The notes under the pieces are model-generated. The model made no database searches and had not been told where the DNA came from. It saw nothing but the letters and a program-made list of their open reading frames with translations. This document shows, piece after piece, positions 1 through 8,430 of a DNA stretch of 43,232 nt. The stretch is from a bacterium (GTDB lineage: Bacteria; Patescibacteriota; Minisyncoccia; UBA6257; GWB1-50-10), in contig JAUSKB010000012.1 of NCBI GenBank assembly GCA_030647415.1, positions 1 to 43,232 of the forward strand, in the 5' to 3' direction. The position numbers were made by a program, and so were the translations under genes. Positions within the stretch are counted from its first letter, which is position 1; each line of letters opens with the position of its first letter.

Positions 1-18
1 GTGGGCGAATTCCCTTTT

Positions 19-1084
19 GAATTAGGACACTCGCTGCTCGAAAATCTGCGAGAATATGAGCATGAGAAAAAAACCAGACCTGGCGGCAACTCACAAAGAA
101 AGACCGGGAAGAGATCGGCTGGTACCTTGAGAAGGGATACAGCGAGCGGCACATCGCGGAGCTTCTCGAGAGGAGCCCGAACACCATCTCCGTCGAAATT
201 GGGCGCAACAGCGTGGGAGAGGTGTACAATCCCCCGAAAGCCGACCACAAGGCATACGTCCGGAGGAAATATTCGAAATACCAGGGCAAGAAGATCGTGG
301 GCGACCCCGCCCTGAAACGGGAGGTTGACTCTCGACTCCTCGATGATCAGTCGCCGCAGGCGATTGCCCGGCGGATCACCCGCCGCGAGCGCCACCTCCC
401 CTCGATCTCGAAGAACGCTATCTACCGCTACATCGCCTCGGTATACGGGCGGCGGATCGAGACGCACCGGAAGCACAGGAAGCGCCGGAGGTACCGACGC
501 CGGGGACGCGCGAAGTCGCTCTCCGGGCGCACCTTCATCGACAAACGACCACAGTACATCAATAGAAAATGCAGGATCGGGGACACGGAGGGAGACTTCA
601 TTCTGTCGGGGAGAAGCGGGCATGGGATCCTCCTCACCGTCGTGGATCGCCGGAGCCGCGAGGCGTTCATCGAGCGGATTCCTCGCGTGACGATCAAACA
701 CGTCCACCAGGCGTTCCTTCGGATCAAAAAGAGGTTCCCCGAGCTACGCACCATGACGACCGACAATGACCTGCTGTTCGAGCGGCACAAGGAGCTCGAG
801 CGACTACTGCGCATCAAGATATACTTCTGCCACTCGTACCATTCGTGGGAGAAGGGCGCGATCGAGCACGTGAACGGGGTGATCCGTCGGGACGTCCCCA
901 AGGGGAGCGACATCTCCCGCTATACGAGAGGATTCTTCATGCGGCTTGAGCAGAAGCTCAACCGCCGACCGATGGAGGTGTTGCAAGACCGGACCCCGCA
1001 GGAGGTTTTAGATACCTACCGGAAACGGGTGCGAGAAAACAAAAAACACCGCGGTGTGCGGGTTCGGTGAGGGTGTCCTAATTC
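19..1084 (+). mobile_element. IS30-family insertion sequence with short terminal inverted repeats
   Basis: 12-bp inverted repeats GAATTAGGACAC (19-30) and GTGTCCTAATTC (1073-1084) bracket an IS30-like transposase ORF. Confidence 0.8.
66..1070 (+). CDS. IS30-family transposase (N-terminal HTH plus DDE domain); initiation region may be frameshifted
   Basis: Frame 3 reads NQTWRQLTKKDREEIGWYLEKGYSERHIAELLERSPNTISVEIGRNS... continuous with ORF 213..1070 (DTEGDFI, TTDND, HSWEKGAIEHVNGVIRR). The only upstream ATG (62) is one nucleotide out of frame across an A7 run. Confidence 0.8.
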   Translation, partial: EKNQTWRQLTKKDREEIGWYLEKGYSERHIAELLERSPNTISVEIGRNSVGEVYNPPKADHKAYVRRKYSKYQGKKIVGDPALKREVDSRLLDDQSPQAIARRITRRERHLPSISKNAIYRYIASVYGRRIETHRKHRKRRRYRRRGRAKSLSGRTFIDKRPQYINRKCRIGDTEGDFILSGRSGHGILLTVVDRRSREAFIERIPRVTIKHVHQAFLRIKKRFPELRTMTTDNDLLFERHKELERLLRIKIYFCHSYHSWEKGAIEHVNGVIRRDVPKGSDISRYTRGFFMRLEQKLNRRPMEVLQDRTPQEVLDTYRKRVRENKKHRGVRVR

Positions 1085-1163
1085 GGGGGGTATGGCGGGG
1101 TGAAAATTCTGTTGCAATCATAACATACTAATTGCTGTTTTGTCAATAGTAGTTGAAAATGCA

Positions 1164-1192
1164 AACCCCGCGAGCATTGATGCTGCGGGGTT
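1164..1192 (-). terminator. Hairpin downstream of the 1216..2556 gene
   Basis: AACCCCGC...GCGGGGTT stem with inner AGCAT/ATGCT. Confidence 0.5.
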
Positions 1193-1215
1193 CACTGATT
1201 GCTCACACGGGCGGG

Positions 1216-2556
1216 CTAGACAAGCCCCGCCTTCCTCATCGCTTCGGTCATGGCGTCACTGCCGCCATCAGCCAGGGTTTCGGAAGTGACAACCTCCGCG
1301 TCGCGGAAATGCACGTCCGCGACATACCCCTTCACCGCGTTCGGATCGGCGCCGCAGAAGAAATCGGGATCGCCCGAGACTTCCAGAAGATGCGACTGTA
1401 CCCGCCCCCGGCCGCACACGCAGATCGTGTGCTCGTCGAGCTGGTCCTTCGAGAGCGCCGCGACCTTCCGCATGAATTCTTCAATGCGCCCCCGGTTTCC
1501 CGAGAAGGCAAGAATGAGGGATTCTGGAAGGTCTTCTTTCCCCCCGAACTTCTTCGCGCCGGGCTTGTACGCGATTGCGGGCATGTGGTAATCCCGCTGG
1601 TCCACGAACTGCCCGGCAATGTTCTCCGCCCAGCCGATCGGGGCGAAGATGAGCGTGTAGGTGTCGCTCCCGCTCCCCTTGCCGCGCGAAACTGACTCAA
1701 TCTTCTCCACCGGACCAGCATTTTGCCAGTCGATGTAGAAGCTGGGGTAACGTTTTGCGCCGCTTCCGGGCGAGTACTCGTGTACCAGAACCACACAGCG
1801 GTCCGGGCTCGCACTCTCGCCTTCCTTTATCGGCGCGATCACGAGCTCTTCGTGCATGTCTCGCCCAAACCGAACGGTGGTAAGTTCGACGTTCCCTTCT
1901 ACAGGAACGCCGAGCCCATATGCGAGCCGCCCGTTGCTACCCCACACCTCGCGGTGAAGACGGCCACACTCGAGCGTTACGCCCTCTGATACACGATCCC
2001 CGGAGACCTGGAGAATTTGGAAGTTGCCGGGAATCCAGGTGACGTTCTCCTCGGAGCGCGGTGGGTCATTTCGACGATCCCACGCCCGCTTGGACCACGT
2101 CTTGGACTCGATCGCGACGCCGTTCCAGGTGTACACATCAACCTGGTTCTCGTTGCGGCCAGTCTTATGAAACGCGACGGACTGACTGATGTCGAGAATC
2201 GCGGCGACCTCGATGCCAGAGTCACACGCATTCCCCGCCGAGCAAACCTTTAAAACCTTGCCCGTCGTCGCCTCATCGAAAATCGAGACGTCGCCGCGGA
2301 ATCCGCCGGTAGAACCTACGAACAGCAGACAACGAGGGGTGGTGTCCTCTCCGGCGACGATGAGAATCGCGTCTTCTTTGGTCTTCACGACCTTGAAAAT
2401 ATTTTCCGGAAGCACGCCGTCGGCGCTGGGAACCGCTCCGTTCACGCCGATGAACTCGCGGTCGTTTTGATTGTGACCATAGCTCATCGAGGATCGGAAT
2501 GCGGGAAATGGGTCGGTCCCGAAGGACCATCCTTGCGAAAGCATTATGTGTTTCAT
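1216..2556 (-). CDS. Protein of unknown function, paralog of the adjacent upstream gene
   Basis: 446 aa; N-terminal half aligns with 2553..3224 (MKH[IV]MLS..W..G..PFPA[FY]R..., C.LF.G..GGFRG.V.I, CSAGN.C.S.IEV.A.L...QSVAFH..GR..N.V.V.TWNG). Coupled to the upstream gene by an overlapping stop/start. Confidence 0.7.
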   Translation of the reverse strand: MKHIMLSQGWSFGTDPFPAFRSSMSYGHNQNDREFIGVNGAVPSADGVLPENIFKVVKTKEDAILIVAGEDTTPRCLLFVGSTGGFRGDVSIFDEATTGKVLKVCSAGNACDSGIEVAAILDISQSVAFHKTGRNENQVDVYTWNGVAIESKTWSKRAWDRRNDPPRSEENVTWIPGNFQILQVSGDRVSEGVTLECGRLHREVWGSNGRLAYGLGVPVEGNVELTTVRFGRDMHEELVIAPIKEGESASPDRCVVLVHEYSPGSGAKRYPSFYIDWQNAGPVEKIESVSRGKGSGSDTYTLIFAPIGWAENIAGQFVDQRDYHMPAIAYKPGAKKFGGKEDLPESLILAFSGNRGRIEEFMRKVAALSKDQLDEHTICVCGRGRVQSHLLEVSGDPDFFCGADPNAVKGYVADVHFRDAEVVTSETLADGGSDAMTEAMRKAGLV

Positions 2557-3224
2557 AACACCTCCGCATCATCAAGTGATGGAGCCGCGACTGCATTTCG
2601 CGTGTTCCACTCCTCGGTCGAGTAGTGTTTCGTCTCGACCACGGTGCCGTTCCATGTGTGGACGTACACCTCGTTGGTGCGGCGTCCGGACGTGTGGAAT
2701 GCGACCGACTGACCGACTTCCAACACTGCGATAACTTCGATGCTGCTCTCGCAGTTGTTGCCCGCAGAGCACTGCTTCAAGATCGTGCCGGTGGTGCCAC
2801 TTTCAACAATGCCGACACCGCCCCGAAAACCGCCCGCGCATCCGGCGAACAACAAACACTTGTTCGTCTTGTCTTCGCCGGGAACCACGAGGATCGTCCC
2901 TTTCTCCTTCGTTTTAATGACGAGGAACTTCCCCTCGGGGAGCGCGGGCAGGCTAACTTTGAGGTTCGCCCGGTTCCACGACTTTGCTGATTCCTGCTCC
3001 GCGTCATACGCGGCTTTCGCGGCTTCCGCCGCACGCTGCTCCGTTCCTGTATATAGGAGCGCGTTCATATTTCCCGTCACCGTGTAGTACGTCACAGGTG
3101 TGACGCCCTGCACGGGCAGAAATTCTCGGTCGCGCTTGTTGCGACCGTACACAAGGTTGCAGCGGTATGCAGGGAACGGCTCAATCCCGTATTCCCATGC
3201 GCTGGACAACATGACATGCTTCAT
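2553..3224 (-). CDS. Protein of unknown function, paralog of 1216..2556
   Basis: 223-aa ORF with obvious similarity to its neighbour. Confidence 0.7.
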   Translation of the reverse strand: MKHVMLSSAWEYGIEPFPAYRCNLVYGRNKRDREFLPVQGVTPVTYYTVTGNMNALLYTGTEQRAAEAAKAAYDAEQESAKSWNRANLKVSLPALPEGKFLVIKTKEKGTILVVPGEDKTNKCLLFAGCAGGFRGGVGIVESGTTGTILKQCSAGNNCESSIEVIAVLEVGQSVAFHTSGRRTNEVYVHTWNGTVVETKHYSTEEWNTRNAVAAPSLDDAEVL

Positions 3225-3350
3225 TTTTTACTCTCATTTTCTTGCTCGCGAGATTGTCCCGAAGGACTGCCTCCTGAGCGTGAAATGCCGACTGTTTCTG
3301 GCCGTCGGCGACGCCATTCACATGATTCAATTGCTAAGTTTCGTGTCTGT

Positions 3351-3380
3351 ATTATAGCATATTTACTATCGTTTTGTCAA
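3351..3380 (-). promoter_or_regulatory. Sigma70-type promoter for the paralog pair
   Basis: Minus strand reads TTGACA-N18-TATAAT (revcomp of 3351-3380), ~120 nt upstream of the start at 3224. Confidence 0.7.
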
Positions 3381-3554
3381 ACACCTGTAGGGTAGATTCA
3401 ACCCTGAAGTGCACCGTCAGTCCTGATTCTATTCATACTCGGCACTATACCCCAGCCGTCACCTCGGCCACACCGCCCTTTCCTACCAACCGCCCAAATT
3501 CCAGCCATTTCCCTAGCTCTTGGCACAACGGGTTCCAACTCTGCACCACGTGGG

Positions 3555-3623
3555 GCACAAAATGGAATCCCGCCGCTGGCGGGATGAGCGAGACGCCTGC
3601 GCGTCTCGCGTCCCATTTTGTGC
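3555..3623. repeat. Nested inverted repeat enclosing two smaller hairpins
   Basis: GCACAAAATGG (3555-3565)/CCATTTTGTGC (3613-3623), enclosing ATCCCGCCGCTGGCGGGAT and GAGACGCCTGCGCGTCTC. Confidence 0.8.
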
Positions 3624-3791
3624 GGCGGAGCATGTCCCGACCAGCAGGTCGGGACGCGAGCCGGTGCCTAGACCAAGAGGGCGCGACGGCGCACTCTTGA
3701 GTCGAAGGCAAGGATACATCGTAGGTCGAAACCGCAAGCGCAGTCCCGCTGTGGCGGGATGAGCAGTGAGACTCCTGGTGAGGGCACAAAA

Positions 3792-3813
3792 AAGACGCGG
3801 TTTGTCGCGTCTT
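3792..3813 (-). terminator. Terminator of 3831..4232
   Basis: AAGACGCG/CGCGTCTT hairpin with a T-run on the minus strand. Confidence 0.7.
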
Positions 3814-3830
3814 CTTGTTAATTCCGTCCG

Positions 3831-4232
3831 TCAATCGCCCGGGTCCGCACTCGAGAGCTCGACGTGCGACATCACCAGGCGATTCCCCTTCTGCTGCAGG
3901 AGGAAACTGAATGAGTCCTTCCCGATCCTGCTCACGCGAATTCCATCGGGATGCGCGCCGAGGTATCCGTAAAAGCGAGCAAATGCAATTTCGGGGCTCG
4001 GGCCGCCTATATCTCCCACTCCAACGCTCAGCGATCCCCCTGCACAGCACACTATGTAACTTCCGTGCTCCGTATACTCAAGCGAGAAGCATAGGGGACT
4101 GCTCCGAGAGAAGAAGGAGTTGATGTTACAAAGCTTATACAGCTTCCGCATTTCCTCGCTTGCATTTTTCACTATGTCTGGGACACGCCAATCCGAGACG
4201 CGCTCTCCTTTCACACTCCTAAACTGCGTCAT
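3831..4232 (-). CDS. Hypothetical protein
   Basis: 133-aa ORF; perfect AGGAGG ribosome-binding site just upstream on the minus strand; terminator hairpin downstream. Confidence 0.6.
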   Translation of the reverse strand: MTQFRSVKGERVSDWRVPDIVKNASEEMRKLYKLCNINSFFSRSSPLCFSLEYTEHGSYIVCCAGGSLSVGVGDIGGPSPEIAFARFYGYLGAHPDGIRVSRIGKDSFSFLLQQKGNRLVMSHVELSSADPGD

Positions 4233-4294
4233 AATTCCTCCTTATGTTTGTTTTTGATTGTAGCTGAAGTCTGTATACACCGACATGCTAGTCG

Positions 4295-5404
4295 ATGTCA
4301 ATAAAAACCAGACGCGCCTCGGACGAGGCGTTGGTCTATAATAAACCTATCGTGAAACTGAACATTAGCCGCAAAGCGATTTACTACGGGCTTGGGGGCG
4401 GGCTCGTCGTCGTCCTCGCCGCGGTCGCGTTCAAGCTCTTCACCCCCGCCGCGCCCCCAGTCCAGGTCGCCCCAAACCAGTTCGTAAACGTGTCCGCAAT
4501 CGAGCGGGGCGTCCAGGATTGCGCGACGTACGTCCGCGTGAGCGAAGGAATCGGTCCATCCGCCTACCTCTGCATCAAGGAGAACCGGGACCTTGTGGTC
4601 CGGTGGCAAGACTTCCCCCGTGAAACCGCAACGACTGTCACCATCTACCGTGCCGAGGCGGGGTCGGAGACGCTCGAGGTGTGGCAGACGCTCACGGTGA
4701 CCGGCGCGAGCGGCGAAACGGTGCTTCAGACAAACCTCTCGCCGGATGATATCGGTCCGCTAGCTGGCGGAGGCGGCGGCATCGGCGGCATCACCTTTTA
4801 CATCGAGGCCACCTCCCCCACCGGAACGCTCATATTCGCCTCGGCTCCGCCGGCTGGCGGATCGACCGCCACATCAACGTCGACATCCACACAGCCCACG
4901 GCAACTTCGACCACAACATCCACACCAACATCGACACCCGTCGTGATACCACCACCAATTGTGACACCACCACCCGCACCCATACCAACCTCTACACCCA
5001 CCTCGACGGTGCCAACCACTACCTCAACAGCAACCAGCACGGGCACATCAACGAGCACCCCACCGGGCGTCATCGTATACTACTATTCCCCCTCCGGTGC
5101 AGTAACCGGTCAAGCAACCATCACCGAACCGCAGTCGAACTTCTGGGTCCAGCACGTGAACCAGAAAATTGAGCTCGGGTGGTATAGTTTACCGCCGGAA
5201 ACGACCAAGATGACCGTCTCCCGGTCGGCAACCACAAACGGCCCGTGGCTCGCCCTCCTTACGCAGGGGAACCCGGTCACCACTTACTATCAGCTGTATC
5301 TTGTGGACAGCACTGTGGGAACGACCCACTACTACAAGCTCGAGACGTACAACGGCGAGACGAAGACCGCGACCTACGGTCCGGTGGAGCTCGCGCCGGA
5401 GTAA
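4295..5404 (+). CDS. Membrane-anchored surface protein with Thr/Ser/Pro-rich linker and fibronectin/Ig-like regions (start may be GTG 4351)
   Basis: N-terminal TM segment (AIYYGLGGGLVVVLAAVAFKLF), low-complexity TSTSTPTSTP linker, then a beta-rich C-terminus; hairpin after the stop. Confidence 0.65.
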   Translation: MSIKTRRASDEALVYNKPIVKLNISRKAIYYGLGGGLVVVLAAVAFKLFTPAAPPVQVAPNQFVNVSAIERGVQDCATYVRVSEGIGPSAYLCIKENRDLVVRWQDFPRETATTVTIYRAEAGSETLEVWQTLTVTGASGETVLQTNLSPDDIGPLAGGGGGIGGITFYIEATSPTGTLIFASAPPAGGSTATSTSTSTQPTATSTTTSTPTSTPVVIPPPIVTPPPAPIPTSTPTSTVPTTTSTATSTGTSTSTPPGVIVYYYSPSGAVTGQATITEPQSNFWVQHVNQKIELGWYSLPPETTKMTVSRSATTNGPWLALLTQGNPVTTYYQLYLVDSTVGTTHYYKLETYNGETKTATYGPVELAPE

Positions 5405-5424
5405 AGCGTTTAAACAATGAAAAA

Positions 5425-5445
5425 GACCACCGATTTTTGGTGGTC
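5425..5445 (+). terminator. Terminator of the 4295..5404 gene
   Basis: GACCACCgatttttGGTGGTC hairpin shortly after the stop codon. Confidence 0.5.
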
Positions 5446-5457
5446 AATCCGCGCCGA

Positions 5458-5838
5458 GACTATAAAAAGTTTCCCCCGACGCGTGTTGGTCGGGGGCACA
5501 CTCTGTTAGAGGGACAGACTTTCGCGATGGTTGGGATCGCTAGCTGTTTCATCCGGATGAAACAGCAATCCTCCCTAATGGCCCCGAATCGGAGCCAGAC
5601 TTCTACATGGGGCGGCGAAGTCAACCGATCTGGATTTCATCTATTCAGGCCCAACACCCGAACGACTGCGTAAGCGCCAGAATCTCCCAAAATGACGAGT
5701 ATCATAGGCTCGTCTCCCCCACCCGATTCGCATGGACGCGCATTGGCATGCCGGTGCGTCCGCTAGGCCGATTCAGAAGCTCTCTTACCGCAAGCTTCCA
5801 GAGGCCGGGGGTGGTTCGGTCATCTCTGCAATGATCTA
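5458..5838 (-). ncRNA. Candidate orphan structured ncRNA (~375 nt)
   Basis: Minus strand has a promoter (TTGACT 5871-5866, 16-bp spacer, TACAAT 5849-5844) and ends at a CCCCCGAC/GTCGGGGG hairpin followed by AAACTTTTT. At least six internal stems are visible, including a perfect 24-bp palindrome GCTGTTTCATCCGGATGAAACAGC (5543-5566). No convincing ORF. Confidence 0.55.
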
Positions 5839-5843
5839 GTGGT

Positions 5844-5871
5844 ATTGTAGCATACTGTAGAAAAAAGTCAA
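5844..5871 (-). promoter_or_regulatory. Promoter of the candidate ncRNA, divergent from recG
   Basis: TTGACT-N16-TACAAT on the minus strand. Confidence 0.6.
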
Positions 5872-5897
5872 TAGTAGAAAAAGCACCATAAATACTG

Positions 5898-5903
5898 TAT
5901 AAT
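5898..5903 (+). promoter_or_regulatory. -10 box of recG; probable leaderless or near-leaderless start
   Basis: TATAAT 9 nt before the recG ATG at 5912. Confidence 0.45.
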
Positions 5904-5911
5904 ATGGCGCA

Positions 5912-8182
5912 ATGCCCTCCCTCGCGACGAAGCTCACCGAGGTCCACGGGGTACCGCCGCGATTCATCCCGAAGCTGAAACGCCTCGGTCTCGAGACCGT
6001 CCGCGACCTCCTGTGGCACTTCCCCGTCCGGTATGAGGACTTCTCGAAGGTGTACCCCATCGCGGACCTCATCCCGAACCAGGAGGCGACGGTGACGGCG
6101 CGGGTCACGAAAATAATGGGACGGCGCACCTGGCACCGCACCTTCCACATGGTGGAAGCGACGCTCGCGGACGACACCGGCGAGATCCGCGCGACCTGGT
6201 TCAATCAGCCTTACATTCAGAATGTGCTCCAACTAGGCCGCCTAGCAAACTTCTCCGGCAAGGTGACGGTCTCAAAAAAGACCGGCGACATCTACCTCTC
6301 GAATCCGACATATGAATTACTAACAACCGACAACCTACAACAAACAACGAAACACACCGCGAGAATCGTCCCGATTTACCGAGAAACAAAGGGGCTTACC
6401 TCGAAGGGCATCCGCTATCTCATGGAGCCCATCCTGCGAAACCTGCCCGCCGTTCCCGACATCCTGCCGCCCGAAACGCTCCGAAAACACCTACTCCCGG
6501 ACATCCACACAGCCCTCCGCACCGTCCACTTCCCCGACACGCTCGACGAGGCGCTCGCCGCAAAACGACGCTTCGCCTTCGAGGATCTCTTCCTCCTCCA
6601 GCTTGTGAACCTGCGCGCCCGCGCGGCGCGAGGCGGCGAACGCGCCGTCGCCATTCCACCGGAGCCGGAGCGAATGAAAACTCGGCTCGCTACCCTCCCC
6701 TTCACACTCACCGCCTCACAGAAGCGGTCGCTCTGGGAGATACTGCAGGACCTCGAATGCCCGCACCCCATGAATCGGCTTCTCCAAGGGGACGTGGGAT
6801 CCGGGAAGACCATCGTCGTGGGGCTCGCCGCCATCCACGCGGCAGAGAGCGGCGTGCAGGTAGCCATCATGGCACCGACGGAGCTCCTCGCCCGCCAGCA
6901 CTATCGGACGCTCACCAAGGTATTCCACGGATTCGAGTTGGGCATCGCCCTCCGGACCGCGAGCGAGTCCCGCGCCTGGTACGGCCACGGCATGGAGTCC
7001 GAGCCCGCGAAGGCGGCGCTCCACCGCGACATCGCGCGGGGCTCCATCGCCATCGTCATCGGGACGCAGGCACTGATAACCAACAACAAACAACAAACAA
7101 CAAACAACGGGAAGCAGGGACAAACGACAAACGGACAAATTCAGTTCAAGAACCTCGGGCTCGTCATTGTGGACGAACAGCACCGGTTCGGGGTGGAGCA
7201 GCGGGCAGCGTTGCTCATCAATAACAAACAACAAACGATAAATGGTTCGACAGGCTCACCATCCCGAGCGCAGTCGAGGGACGACAAACAAATACCGCAT
7301 TTCTTGAGCATGTCCGCAACACCCATTCCCCGCACCCTCTCGCTCACTATCTTCGGCGACCTCGACGTCTCGCTCATCACCGAGCTCCCGAAGGACCGGA
7401 AGCCCATCGTCACGAAGGCGGTGGGGGTCGCGGAGCGTTCAGATATGTACGCGTTTATGAAACGGGAAATCGCGGCTGGGCGGCAGGCATTCGTCGTCTG
7501 TCCGCGCATTGACCCACCCGGCGAGGACCCCGAACCGCTCACCTGGGAGGAGCGGGTGAAACTCGAGGTGAAGTCGGCGACCGCGGAGTATGAGAAGCTC
7601 AAAACGAAGGTGTTCCCGAAACTCGCAATCGGCATGCTCCACGGCCGATTGAAAGCGGCGGAGAAGGAGCGGGTGATGTCCGCCTTCGCATCTCCGCTAT
7701 CGCTACGAGCTTCGGCGGACAAGCGAATTGATATTCTTGTCACGACATCGGTGGTCGAAGTGGGCGTCGACGTGCCGAACGCCACCGTCATGTTGATCGA
7801 GGGGGCGGAGCGGTTCGGCCTCGCCCAGCTCTACCAGTTCCGCGGGCGGGTGGGGCGTGGCGAGCACCAGTCCTACTGTTTTCTCGTCTCCGACTCGACG
7901 TCTTCCATAGCCCGCGCGCGCCTCAAGGCCGTCGTCACGGCGAAAAACGGCTTCGAGCTCGCCGAGCACGATTTGAAGCTCCGCGGTCCCGGCGAGTTCC
8001 TTGGGTCCGGCCAGTCCGGCTTCCCCGACCTTGCCATGCAGGCAATTCAGAACCCCGACCTCGTAAAGGCGGCGCGGGAGGCGGCGCAGAGTGTCCTACG
8101 GGATGGGATGGCGCCCCCCTCCCGGTACGGCGCGCTCCGGGAACGCCTCGTGGAGTTTGAGCGGAAGGTGCACTGGGAGTGA
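5912..8182 (+). CDS. recG: ATP-dependent DNA helicase RecG
   Basis: GDVGSGKTIV, APTELLARQH, DEQHRFGVEQR, MSATPIPRTL, QFRGRVGRGEHQSYC, GPGEFLGSGQSG motifs. Confidence 0.97.
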   Translation: MPSLATKLTEVHGVPPRFIPKLKRLGLETVRDLLWHFPVRYEDFSKVYPIADLIPNQEATVTARVTKIMGRRTWHRTFHMVEATLADDTGEIRATWFNQPYIQNVLQLGRLANFSGKVTVSKKTGDIYLSNPTYELLTTDNLQQTTKHTARIVPIYRETKGLTSKGIRYLMEPILRNLPAVPDILPPETLRKHLLPDIHTALRTVHFPDTLDEALAAKRRFAFEDLFLLQLVNLRARAARGGERAVAIPPEPERMKTRLATLPFTLTASQKRSLWEILQDLECPHPMNRLLQGDVGSGKTIVVGLAAIHAAESGVQVAIMAPTELLARQHYRTLTKVFHGFELGIALRTASESRAWYGHGMESEPAKAALHRDIARGSIAIVIGTQALITNNKQQTTNNGKQGQTTNGQIQFKNLGLVIVDEQHRFGVEQRAALLINNKQQTINGSTGSPSRAQSRDDKQIPHFLSMSATPIPRTLSLTIFGDLDVSLITELPKDRKPIVTKAVGVAERSDMYAFMKREIAAGRQAFVVCPRIDPPGEDPEPLTWEERVKLEVKSATAEYEKLKTKVFPKLAIGMLHGRLKAAEKERVMSAFASPLSLRASADKRIDILVTTSVVEVGVDVPNATVMLIEGAERFGLAQLYQFRGRVGRGEHQSYCFLVSDSTSSIARARLKAVVTAKNGFELAEHDLKLRGPGEFLGSGQSGFPDLAMQAIQNPDLVKAAREAAQSVLRDGMAPPSRYGALRERLVEFERKVHWE

Positions 8183-8200
8183 GGCAAGTTGGTAAGTTTA

Positions 8201-8228
8201 TCCGCCGAAGGCGGATCCGCCTCCGGCG
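8201..8228. repeat. GC-rich palindromic element
   Basis: TCCGCCGAAGGCGGATCCGCCTCCGGCG; a close copy lies at 43160-43189. Confidence 0.7.
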
Positions 8229-8430
8229 TATAAGTTTGTTAGTTGGTAAGTTCGTAAGTTACATATCGCACACGTCCACAGAAATTCCATTACCTCACAA
8301 TCGTGAGGTAATGGAATTTTTACTCGATGCAGGGATTGAGAAAAATCGGAAGTTATCGTATAGGACGGCCGTCCTATACGAGAAAACTTAGTATTTTGTA
8401 CCTCTTTTTTTCTTTTTTCTTCCCGTTCCC

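Noticed and set aside
3445-4050. 201-aa minus-strand ORF in the hairpin region
   Set aside because: It overlaps the better-supported 3831..4232 gene and its terminator and crosses several palindromes; composition looks non-coding.
5458-5838. RNase P RNA, tmRNA or SRP RNA identity for the recG-upstream RNA
   Set aside because: GAAAGTCTG and ATTCTGGCGCTTACG faintly resemble RNase P conserved segments but are in the wrong order. There is no tRNA-like 3' end or tag ORF for tmRNA, and no SRP apical motif. Left as orphan.
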